From assembly GCA_029255685.2 (NCBI GenBank), contig CM055312.2:55400202-55464201 (forward strand): 64,000 nucleotides of DNA, in the 5' to 3' direction. The translations under genes and the position numbers were made by a program. Below, one piece after another: positions 21,249 to 31,850 of the stretch. The first letter of the stretch is position 1. Every line of letters begins with the position of its first letter. The notes below the pieces were generated by a model, which saw only the letters and a program-made list of their open reading frames with translations, had not been told where the DNA came from and did not search any database. This DNA is from Silene conica. Its lineage: Eukaryota; Streptophyta; Magnoliopsida; Caryophyllales; Caryophyllaceae.

Positions 21249-23965
21249 TGTAACATCCCGTATTTTTATAAAAGTATATTTTAATAATATAAAATAGTTT
21301 TCGGAATTTAATAATATTTTAATTATAATTCGTAAGTTTTATTTTAAGAAATGTCGTTAGGTTCCTTCTTAAGTTGTTTAATATAAAGATTTCACGTTTA
21401 CTTGGTAATTTCCGTTTTAAGATTTTCTGTCCCTTACATTTTAGAAACCCGACTCAAGTCAAATATAAAGGAAACCCACCCTCCCCTTTCCAATGTGATA
21501 TCATCTCCCCCAAAAATAAGAATGCAGTAACATTATTCCTCCATTGTTACTCATTTCCACTTCACAAAATCATCATCCATTTACACATCTCAACTCCGAT
21601 TGACGCAAGGTTTTCACCTACGCTTTCATCTTTTCATTCCCGTTCTTTCTATCTCTTTCAATTTCCGTTTCATCAACTTTCATTTTTGGGACTGTTTTGA
21701 GGAAACTCGAAAATACCCATTAATAACCCGTCTTTGTTGTTTGTAGGTGTTAACTTGGACGACCCGGACAAGGACTCGTACATTTTAGAAGATTAGAAGT
21801 GAAGAATCGCTCTCTTAAGGTAACGATAATGAGAAACTCGGCCTTTTGTCTAATATTAGCACTTTACATGATTTTAGTATGTTTAGCTACTAGAAACATG
21901 TTTAGGTTATGTGGATTGTGTTTGTGATGCTGTAAATTAGTTAGTATCATGCTAGGGTTTGATGATTATATGTTTCGCACATGATTTATTGATTATTGAT
22001 AATGGGTAATATGTTTGGGTGGAAAAGATGAATGTTTGTATTGTGTTTATGAATGTGTTTCTAATCTATGATGATGATTTTATGATGCACCATGAGTGTT
22101 TGTATATGCTGTAATTTATGATTTTAGAGGTATAATCAAAGTATGGAATCAAACCATTGTGAATTGAATGAAGATAGGAAATGGCGAAATGCGCGATTTT
22201 GGGACAGGGGGTTCCCAGCCGGTCTGAGGCCGGCGGCCGGTCGACCGGCTGAGAGCCCCATTTGGTGTTTGTTGTTTATCGTTCTTGATTTGAAAAATTT
22301 GGGAAAAAGGGTCCCCAGCCGGTGGACCGGCGGCCGCCGGCCGGGAGACCATCTTGTTGTTGATTGTTGTTTTCGTAAGCATTTGGAAAAGGGGTTCCCA
22401 GCCGGTGGACCGGCAGCCGGCCGACCGGCTGGGAGTACCTCAAGATTGTTTTTGTTGTTTTGAGCATGATAGGTTGGGACCCTCAGCCGGCCAACCGGCA
22501 GCCTGTGGCTGACCGGCTGAGAGCCCCTGACCATATTAAATTGTTTGTAACTTGTGTTTTGCATGTCGGATTTGATTGATTCTTTTTCCGTATGTTTCGT
22601 ATGCTTGTTTGAAGTCCCAAGAAATTGGGCGATACTTATGTCGGGTTCGGTAATGGATTTGAGGATGAAAGACCCCCGGCCGGGCAACCGGAAGGGAAAC
22701 CGGCTCTCGCCTCAAATTAGTTCTCGAAGTCGGCTAAGTGTTACATGGATGTTTAGAGATGAGATATTTAAGAAATGATTGTCATTCGAGTTTGAGTTAT
22801 TGTACATCATTGAGATGACATATTGTGATTTGTGTAAACCTGTTGTGCGCTGCTATAGTACTCGAGTTCTCACCTGATTGCATTGTGTAGCTGGTTGGCC
22901 GTAGTGACTTGGTCTCACGGTCAGGTCTTAGATTGTCTGCCCGCCTTCGGGCATATCTCGTTCCTAGCTAGTTCGGGTCTTGGGGGTGCCTTGTGCACTT
23001 GTCGAATCAGGGATCGTAATTCGTTTGCGCTCCGAGAGTCTGGCCAGGTTTAGACTAGGACAGTCTTTTGATGTCGTCCTACCAGGGGGTTGTATAGTCC
23101 GAGATTGGGGATGTCGTAGTATATAGACGAGTCGATTGTCGGCCTGCTCATAGTAGTCTAGTCGAGTCAATTGTTGGCCAATCTAGTTAGAGTTGAGTCA
23201 ATTGTTGGCCTATCTCTGGTTTGTAGAGTCACTTGGTTGACCTATAGTTGTTGGAGTCGAGTCACTAGGTGACCTATCTCTTGTGGATATAATTGGATGT
23301 TGAGCATGCTTTAGTTTGTGTATAAGAACGTGTTATACTTGGTTATCTTAGTATTGTTCATCCGAGGCATTGAACGACTCTTAGTCTTGTTTCGTAAATG
23401 GTTTGAATTGAAAGACCCCCCGGCCGGGCAACCGGAAGGGAAACCGGCTCTCCTTCCAAATAGTTTCTGAAATTGGTTGAGAGCCTTTGCATAGTGTTGC
23501 ATGATGATTTGAGATCGAGATATTGTTATATATGCTTCACATGTTATAGATGTCGGAGTATGTTGGATGTTTTACGTGTTACATGTTATTGACAATAGGT
23601 GGCTAGGAGCACTCTAGTCACTCCCCACTGACTGTGGCGCACATGTTGTATGTGTGTAGGTACATGAGGCTGTTCTGCGGGGGTTACGTTGAGGCTAGCG
23701 AGCGATGATCCTTCATCGTTGACTTTTACCTTTCGTTAGCTAGACCTTAGACTTACGTTTCAGTATTTTGTGCCTGTAGAGATATGCTATCCCGGGCTGC
23801 TTTTGCATCGCAGTTATATACTTATTCATGTTTCATTTCTCTTCCGCATGTTTAATATTGTTAAGACACCTCGCATGTTTCCTTATCATGTCAAAAGTTT
23901 TAAATTCCGCGTATTTTTGGCATGTTTTGTATGTTTACTTTTCCGCTGCCGCGAGGGGTTTTACA
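21249..23965 (+). mobile_element. Solo Gypsy-type LTR E1
   Basis: 2717 bp, from TGTAACATCCCG to GGGGTTTTACA, flanked by the perfect duplication CATAG (21244-21248 and 23966-23970). No primer site or internal domain remains, so it is a solo LTR. It shares the end GAGGGGTTTTACA, a motif starting CCCCCCGGCCGGG (near 23416) and the block around ACTCCCCACTGACTGTGG (near 23625) with the E2 and E3 LTRs, so all three belong to one super-family. The PBS next to E3 suggests an initiator-Met-primed Gypsy lineage, perhaps chromovirus-like (inference). No coding. Confidence 0.9.
22206..22530 (+). repeat. Four GC-rich hairpin units in LTR E1
   Basis: The units lie 80-95 bp apart. Unit 1 arms: CAGCCGGT (22216-22223) with ACCGGCTG (22244-22251). 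Unit 2 carries the compact GCCGGT-GG-ACCGGC near 22318. Unit 3: CCCAGCCGGT (22397-22406) with ACCGGCTGGG (22424-22433). Unit 4: CTCAGCCGG (22482-22490) with CCGGCTGAG (22513-22521). They stand out in AT-rich surroundings, and the outer arm bases change together between units 3 and 4. Confidence 0.75.
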
Positions 23966-24314
23966 CATAGACCTATGAAAGAAGAATGTATTATTAAAAA
24001 TATTGAATTACATATGAAAGAAAGGCATACATGAACGAGGAGGTGAGATCAGATACACTATTTTCAGGATGGGTATTCATCTTCATCTCTGAATAATTGA
24101 AACACTCCCTTAAATTCTTCTAAGAAGAATGTACTATATTAAAAATATAAATATATATGGCAAGAAAAAAAAAGGCCAGATATACTCTTTTCATAGTTTC
24201 TCCAACAAGCATGAAAGTAGAAAAGAAGGGATGAAGAGTGCAAGGAAGGGCTAAGACTTCATTAATCGTCTTTTCCGCCTCCGCCTTTGCCAACAAGTAA
24301 AAATTAATAACTTG
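23966..24314. other. 3' flank of the expansin gene
   Basis: AT-rich sequence downstream of the expansin stop codon. It would hold the 3' UTR of that gene on the minus strand. No clear polyadenylation signal or other feature is seen. Confidence 0.4.
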
Positions 24315-25354
24315 TTAATGAAAATTGACATTAGCTTCATAAGTATGGCCACCAGTCCAATACGAAGGAGCGACATTATAAGCTTGAAGAACTTGGCCAG
24401 TGGTACCACTCTTAATCTTGAAACAAAGAGATTGGCCTCCTAATTGTGAAAATGCTTGAAATGAAGCACCCCAATTCCTGCTCATGCTTATCCACTTTCC
24501 TGATTTGCTACCTCTCACCCACATCTCCGACACGTCTCCGACCCCTCCAACGTTCATTACAAACACAAGTAGCCAGTAACTGTTTCCTGTCAACGTGAAT
24601 CTAATTCCTCCTCTTCTTTGACATGGTACCCTGATAATTTATATAAAATATCAAATTATTGATCATGAATATGCACTCAAACATAGACGGGACATTGATA
24701 AATAATGTGTTGAAGTGCATACCTTCTATATTGGACTGGCACAATGCCAGCTTTCCATTGGGCAAACTTCATGAATACGGGCTTAGACAAGTCAAAATGG
24801 GACCGGGGAGGGTTGCACCACCCGCCATTATCAGATGCTTGGTACCAGTTAGGCGGGCATAGATTTGTGGCCGTGATTGTGATGGTAGGCGACCCGGAGT
24901 AGCACCACTTAGAGTTAACACATTTCATTTGGTAACAAGTTCCACAGGCCTTACCATTGTTGAACATTACGGTACTCAGTGCTGCTGTAGCAGTTCCATA
25001 CCCGTTGTTAAACAAGTTTCCGTATCCACATGCCCCTCCTGCCCATTTTGATTCAGTAAGGTATTAATTAGGCTACTAACCATAAAATATTGACGAAAGT
25101 TTATTAAAAGTAATCAATTTTTCAAGAACGAAAGTGAGGAATCTTCAGAAATGCAGTTATGTAAGGAAAATCTACAAATAAAACAAACCCATAGTTTCGG
25201 AGGCAGACTCGTCCCCGTAAAATGTAGCATGGGCAGATTTCCAAGGCGATGGTTGGAAGTTCCCATGCACAGCCTTTAGTGTCAACATTGTTACAAGAAT
25301 TGACATCGTCACAATGAGATTGAGACTGCTAAATATTCTTGTATGATAAACCAT
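24315..25354 (-). CDS. Alpha-expansin, three exons, 265 residues
   Basis: Cell-wall protein that loosens non-covalent cellulose/xyloglucan contacts during growth; it is secreted. Exons on the minus strand: 25354-25189, 25038-24723 and 24630-24315 (stop TAA 24317-24315). The introns are 150 and 92 bp, both GT...AG, and the splice phases join cleanly. Residues 1-31 form a signal peptide (hydrophobic, ending AVHG). Next comes the six-stranded double-psi beta-barrel domain: GACGYGNLF at 57-65, TATNLCPP at 111-118, GGWCNPP at 127-133 and the family signature HFD at 136-138. The C-terminal domain is CBM63-like with [11 protein letters not shown], the tryptophan-bearing segments WVRGSKSG and SRNWGASF, and SYWTGG. 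Odd point: [12 protein letters not shown] differs from the usual FYGGGDASGTMG. The length is normal. It is the only gene here that looks functional. Confidence 0.93.
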
Positions 25355-25459
25355 ATTTTCAGTCTTTTCTTCTGCGTATTAATATCCAAATGTAGGGAAA
25401 AAACAATGTGATATTTTGATTAAGCAAATTATAGTAGATGAGCAAGATACAGAAGAGGG

Positions 25460-25467
25460 TATATATA
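25460..25467 (-). promoter_or_regulatory. TATA box of the expansin gene
   Basis: TATATATA in a CTCTATATATACC context on the minus strand, about 105 bases upstream of the ATG. That would give a 5' UTR of roughly 75 bases. The placement is normal for a plant pol II promoter. Confidence 0.65.
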
Positions 25468-26794
25468 GAGAGCCCCGTAAAGCTGACCCAATATTATAAA
25501 TACGAGTATGAGACAACTAGTAGTAGGAGCCGACTACGCGTACGGCATATCACATTATACGTGCGCTTCACTACCATACCAATAATAGATTAATAGCTAC
25601 GTACAATGTATTTTTTCATATAATCCTTTGATCTTTGAATCGTTTTTAACCGGTTTGAATCGGTAAAGCTAGAGGCCCTCACCGATGAGATTTTCGGAAT
25701 TTAAATTAACTTTTTGAAATTGTTTTATTTATAGAATAATTTATATTGTCCGGTTATTTTACATCACACCTTCAATGTTTATGCTCTTCGACTCTTCGTT
25801 TAAGTAAAAAAAAATCTAGCTCGGCTGAAATGTCTTATATTCGAGTTACATTTTAATATTTTAAGCTCAAGAAATGATTTGAAACTTAGAATCTCAAATT
25901 CATAAACTTTGTAATAACACTCTTTTTTTGAACAAGTAGTTCAAAAACGTAAAACTAGTTGCACTTGAAACTACAACCATAATCCATCAATTGCTTATTT
26001 TGGTGGAAAAGTCGTAATTATGTAGGATGCATGTAGTTTGAAAAAAACAGTATAATTTGTAGTGTTTTATTTTACATTATTTTTAATATGACTTAACTTG
26101 ATTCTCGAGCTTCAACCTCATTTGGTTTTTAAGCTAGCAACGCTACTAAGATCACGTCACTTACAACGACAAGTCTCATTTGAAAAGGTTGATATCTTTA
26201 TTGAGTTAAAGGCGAATTGTAAAATGTGATTTTTTTCCTTATTAAGTTTAGACAGTCGGAAATAAAAATTGAAAAGCTTAATACCGTAAATCTTAAGCCT
26301 TGTACGTGGTGGGAAGTAATGTTTGATGCATAAGAAGTTTGACTATTGAAGCCGGCTGAGTTTTCTATGAAGGATTTTTTAATGAGATGTTGGTTGATAT
26401 GTTGTTTGTCCTATCATTTATATGTTCTTTTAAATAGGTAGAATCAATTACAAGTACGCCAAGATTCCATCTATTTCAGTGTGAATTCGAATTAGCCGGT
26501 GTATTATTATAGTCTTACTAAATTCATAATTTCATGTCAACTCGTTACCAACTCTCAAAATAAACCCCGCCGCTTAATAACATATAGAATTAATTAAATT
26601 TTACAAAATTCACTTATTTAAATTACTTTCATTTAAAAAAAGTTCTAGCCCTATTTCCTAAAGTTGTATTTTAATCTAAACTAGTTTAGTTGCCCGTGAA
26701 AATCACTGAGACGTTTATGACAACTCTTTCAAAAATACATTTAAAATATACCTCGTAGCATGCTTATTTAGTTTTTTTTGTACCTAATACTTAG

Positions 26795-27205
26795 TTTAAC
26801 GCATGAAATATACATTTTAAATTATGATCTGTTTAATATAGTACGTATTTAAATGAAATTGTTCAGCTAGGTTATTATATGTTTTAACTTAATAGTTACT
26901 TTAATGCATGAAATATACATTTTTAAACTTTGATCGGTTTTAACAGAATACGTATTTAAATGAAATTGTTCAGTTATGTTATTATATGTTTTAACTTAAT
27001 AGTCAGTTTAACATATGAGATATACATTTTAAATTATGATCGGTTTAACATAATACGTATTAAAATAATATTATTAAATTAAGCTATTATATATTTTAAC
27101 CTAGTAGTTAATTTAACGCTTGAAATATACATTTTAAACTATGATCGGTTTAACAAAATACGTATTTAAATGAAATTGTTCAATTAAGCCCTTATTATAT
27201 GTTTT
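26795..27205. repeat. About four tandem copies of a 105-bp AT-rich repeat
   Basis: Copies start near 26801, 26906, 27012 and 27118. Each carries the phrases AAATATACATTTTAAA, TATGATCGGTTTAAC and ACGTATTTAAATGAAATTG. The copies are diverged by several substitutions and small indels. No coding. Confidence 0.8.
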
Positions 27206-27341
27206 ACCTAGTTTTAGTTATAGGGAAGAAAAAAAATAACACACATTCTGTACAATTGATTCGACACATTATGTACAATGTTTTCGGTCAGCCAAGTTGG
27301 ATTTGCAATTTAATAATTATTTATGCACAAATTCTACCCTA

Positions 27342-27476
27342 CGACGGTCCCATGTGCAACCAACAAAAGAGTGACAACTTTTTGATAAATAGTTATCACT
27401 TTTAATCAAATAGTGACCACTTTTTTGGTTAAAAATGATCATATTTTGCAAAAAAACACGTGAAGAGACCGTCACA
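27342..27476. mobile_element. Possible small inverted-repeat element (MITE-like)
   Basis: GACGGTCCCATGTG near 27342 is roughly inverted at CACGTGAAGAGACCGTC near 27460. The ends resemble the GACGGTCTC-type termini of plant MITEs. The arms are imperfect and no target duplication is clear. Confidence 0.3.
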
Positions 27477-28659
27477 CAAAATAACTACTATTCTTTGTAT
27501 AGTATTTGTCTGCTCCTTTTTAATCGCTTGCACTTAATAAAACTTGAATTTGAGTCTGAAACCGTCAAATAAATTAGTGTTAACAGTAAAATCAGGAGTA
27601 ATGAAAGGGACAATGAAGGGTGGATGGAAGATAAGGAGGTGAACAGTTTTGCCTCTTCAACTCTTCTCCTCATACAGAAAACCGTAATTCAATGTAAATT
27701 TTCCTTTTGTTTAATAGCATCATTTTCTTTTTTTTTAGTGTATAGATAAAATGTTATGTAGGATGGCTAGTGACACGTGGCAAGTCTTGCACGAGCTTAT
27801 GTGTCACTTCAATAGAGGCTCAAGAAGCCTTTTTATGTTATTATATAGATTTACTTTAAAACTCCAAATTTTATATCTTATTTTGTAATTTAAAACTCAT
27901 CATTCAATCATGCATGTCAAATTTTAGTTAGCATAGCGCCTAATTTATTAACCAACATGATACAAATTGCATCAATTGATAATTTCTTTTTCTTTTTGAG
28001 CTAGTAAGAAGATTACTTGGATAATCATTGACTCTTTTTCATAAGGACCCTGATAGCAAACGTCCCTAGGCAATAGTTCGGAGACTTCCATAGTAGCATT
28101 GTGTAAAACCCCACGTCGCGATAGCGGAAAATAAACACACAATATACTAAAAATGCAGCGAAATTTAAACTTTTTAAGATAATAACTTAACTGACATGCG
28201 AGGTGAAACTATTGCATAACTGAAATGCGGAAATAAAAGAAACATAACTAAGTATCAAATCATAAGTATAAAATCACATGTACAGCCCGGGATAGAATAT
28301 CCCTACAGGCACAAAACTGTTAAACAAAACTAAGGTCTAGCTAATGAATAGGGTAAATGTCATCGATGAAGGACGATCATCACTCGCTAGCCTCACGCAA
28401 AACCACCCCTGCTCAGCAAATCACCAACCTACACACATACAGCATGTGCGCCACAATCAGTGGGGAGTGACTAGAGATGCTCCTAGCCGCCTATTGTCAC
28501 ACACATAAGCATATAACCACATATAAATAATTATCATACTCCAACATAAACATAATCAAGTGAAGTAATCTTCCATCAACCATTTTCTTAACATACTCAA
28601 CTTATGTAATTAGATTAAATACCACTACTCAGGCATATCTAAAACATGTATCAATGGCA

Positions 28660-28798
28660 TATAACGCTATACCCAAACTCAAGCAAGTTACATACAAATC
28701 ATTCAAAATTATTTAGCACTATACCCCAACTCACGCAAGCTAAACACAAATCATTCGGCAATATCTAGCACTGTACCCCGACTCAGGCAAGACTAGAC
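28660..28798 (-). repeat. Hairpin units with constant core in LTR E2
   Basis: Three units share a core like CTATACCCCAACTCAGGCAA, flanked by short arms that differ but pair. Unit 2 has TTTAGC (28712-28717) with GCTAAA (28739-28744). Unit 3 has TCTAG (28764-28768) with CTAGA (28793-28797). Unit 1 has TAAC with GTTA, near 28662 and 28687. Further core copies (CCCCGACTCAGG) lie beyond the insertion at about 37869 and 37908. Confidence 0.6.
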
Positions 28799-28931
28799 AC
28801 AACGATAAACACAACATGGGAGAATTCATATGACAACTCCATTATACGACAACAACAAGTCTACTTAGTCTCAGCGAATACAATCACCTAGTAGGACGAC
28901 AATCCGATATACGGTCCTAGTCAAAATCTAG

Positions 28932-31829
28932 TGTAACACCCCCATTTATTTAAGAGCCTTTAGCAAGACATTCTCAAATAAATAGGACTGTTACCATCCC
29001 GGAATATCCGAGGTAGTGAATAACAAGGTAAACAAACCCAAAGTACTTTACATAAATACTGATTAAATTAAACTTGGCGTTACAACAACTACGAGGTCCA
29101 AAATTAATAAAATGACAAAACAACTGACGATATCTAATGTGATCTAATTCTAAGTAGGTCCATGCCAAGTCTCTCTCCATGCCCAAGCTCCTAATCCATC
29201 TGTCACTGACCTGAAAAATCTACTCCCCATTCCGGATCATCGTAGGTGTCACACGGATACACAGGGTCAACCGCGAGGTTGAGTAGGTAAAACAGATAAG
29301 ACATAAATAACAATACTATCATAAATATATTGGGATCAATCATCCCTTCTCCGCACCGATCCAACACCAAATAAACTCCGCACCGATCACAAGACCCAGT
29401 ATACTCCACACCAATCACAAGACCCAGTATACTCCACACCAATCACAAGACCCAACATTCTCCGCACCAATCACAAGACCCAAAATACTCCGCACCAAAC
29501 ACAGACCCTTTATCTCCGCACCAAACACAGACCCTTTATCTCCGCACCACACAGACCCTTTTATCTCCGCGCCACACAGACCCTTTTATCTCCTCATCTC
29601 ATATCGTATCACAGAATATATATAAATAAATATCATAATATACCAACCAAACATTAATATAAAACATTCAAGGAACTCATCAATAACAACTGAGTAATCA
29701 TTATGATATGCATCGTATTTTCCCCTACCTGAAGTTGCAGAATGACAACCGACAGCTGCTAGAATCGTTCCACCTCGAATTCAATTCCTATAATAATACT
29801 TAATATTAATGCTAACCATACCATCAAACATTACCACATTTATTCTATCATGTTCACAAGTGATACCTATCATAATAAATATAGACTTACCAACATGTCA
29901 TACGATTAAATATAGACTTACCAACATGTCATACGATTAATTTAAACAATCATTATAAAACCCATAATAACAATGATTTAATTAATTAACCATAGACACA
30001 ACATGTATTAGTACTAATAACAATAATGATAACAAGCATCACAACGACCATAGCCTTAATAGAACAACTTACTTTACCACTAACACCAACATAATAATAA
30101 TACCAGTATTAAATATTTATAATCGCAACAATGATAAATAATTTTAGTAATAATATGAATAATACTTAAGAGGAATAATAATAAAATAATAATAATAATA
30201 ATAAGAACAACAACAAGACAACAACCATGCTTAGCCGTGACTAAAACACAAACAGGTCTCCCTCCAAAACCCGAGGCAACAGCCCATGCCCAGCCTACTT
30301 TACCGCGTCACCACCACCGACCAAGCCACCCACGACTACCACCAACCGTCCTAAACCGAACTATGTACTCCCAACTACCACTTCCACGCCTCGTACGCCA
30401 CCAGCGGCCACCACAGCTACCACCACGATAGCCCAAAACAGCCTGCACACTCACAACCCTCTCTACTTTCAGCGACACACTCCAACCTCCTCTATGCTCA
30501 CGTTCCTCTCTCTCTCCACCGTGACCCACACCACCTCTGGCCACCACCATTGTCACCACTGACGCACGGTGGTTCCAGGGGTGGTCATCTCCCTGCCTGG
30601 TTCTCCCTATAACCGCTACACCGACGTACCAAACACAACAACACCACCACAACACCTGTTTTACATTTTTCTGACACCAAACAAAACCCCCTGTACCAAC
30701 AACCTCAGCCACCACGAATCTCCGCAACAACCACCATTACATACCCCATGCTACCCCCTAACAACCTACCCTAACACTTATCCAAAAACCCGATCCCACT
30801 GTCAACAAAGACCCGTACAAAATCCCTGCCCAGAACTGTTATTCTGAGACGTCATTCTAACAACATGGGTCTCCCAAACGAGCCCTATACAAGACACCCT
30901 CACGACACCCCAAATACCACCACCATAACCACCCTATGTATCCCTGACTACCACCTTTCAACTGACCCTAACCAACATACAAATTATTAACAGATAATAA
31001 AATTAAACACGACACAAACACCCTCATACACCACGATTCAAATAAAACTGCTGTACCACGACTCTGACAGAGGCTTTAAACCACCACAAAACGACGGCCA
31101 ACAAGGCCAACGGTGACTCAACTATGACCCAAATACGACAATTGAACCTCATGGATTAAAACTAAACAAAGATCAGACCATATAAGCACGATTACATACA
31201 CGAATTAATGAGTTAAAGTTGGACAGAAATTGAAAGAAACCAGAGGAATATTGCGTGTACCCTATTTCAGACGCCAATCGAGCCACCAAGGACCACCATA
31301 AACCACCAACTGATCCCTCCTTCTTGAACTATGATGTGTCGGCTCTGAGATGATGTGAGAGTGGGAGGCGTTTTAGGTTTAGGGTTAGGTTTTCGAGGAG
31401 CTTAAATGTATGGGCAGCAGATAGAATTTGTTGTGGTTTGAGCAGTGGGTGATGTGTCGAGTTGGGCTGTTTTAGCCTTAACACGCACCTCGAGGCCCAA
31501 TCGACAACCTTGCACGCATCCCTAAACCTTAAAGAACAACTAGAGCGTGACTCGATACTAAAACCCGTACCCGACACTCCAAAATTCTTATACAAAATAT
31601 AAGAACTTATGCGATAAACTAATTATCGATCTAAAACGTTCCACTAATTATCACACGTTAAAGTAATATAATACAAATGAATAAAATAGAATACGATACA
31701 ATACGGAGTATTACAGTCTTCCTCCCTTAAAATGAACTTCGTCCCGAAGTTCACCATCCCATGGTCAACAAACTGGTCATCATATAACATCAAATACTAA
31801 TAAAGTACTTCAAAACACGAGTTATCACA
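28932..31829 (-). repeat. 3' LTR of the LARD-like element
   Basis: Minus-strand start TGTGATAACTCG at 31829 and end GGGGGTGTTACA at 28932. It contains the minisatellite (29348-29595), a C/A-rich segment (30230-30850) and, at 31716-31829, a segment that looks like an older internal 3' end with its own polypurine tract. Confidence 0.85.
29348..29595 (-). repeat. Minisatellite inside the LARD-like LTR
   Basis: About five units of roughly 31 bp containing CACCAATCACAAGACCC grade into four units of roughly 26 bp containing CTCCGCACCA and CAGACCCTTT. The same array is in the other LTR at 35361-35608. Confidence 0.85.
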
Positions 31830-31850
31830 TTCTAACCTCCTAAAAAAAAA
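31830..31850 (-). promoter_or_regulatory. Polypurine tract of the LARD-like element
   Basis: On the minus strand a T-run leads into AGGAGGTTAGAA, directly before the LTR start at 31829. Just upstream is the small inverted repeat AACTTTG/CAAAGTT, a feature that also precedes the E3 tract near 54965. Confidence 0.65.

Larger units (their letters stand above)
25468..28101. other. AT-rich intergenic region upstream of the expansin
   Basis: 2.6 kb without a credible gene. It holds the 105-bp tandem repeat (26795-27205), a possible small inverted-repeat element (27342-27476) and a stretch with ACACGTGGC (about 27772), an ABRE/G-box-like word. Beyond that I see only low-complexity AT-rich DNA. Distal promoter elements of the expansin may lie at its left end. 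Confidence 0.5.

Noticed and set aside
22136..22687. 183-residue minus-strand frame in LTR E1
   Set aside because: It is Pro/Gly/Arg-rich only because the GC-rich hairpins are translated. It is antisense within a solo LTR.
29348..29595. Centromeric or other satellite array
   Set aside because: Only about nine short units, confined to the LTRs of one element. It is a minisatellite within the LTR.
30308..30730. 140-residue minus-strand frame, repeated at 36321-36743
   Set aside because: It is identical in both LTRs of the LARD-like element, Gly/Val/Arg-rich from a C/A-rich stretch, and has no recognisable domain. It is LTR sequence, not a gene.
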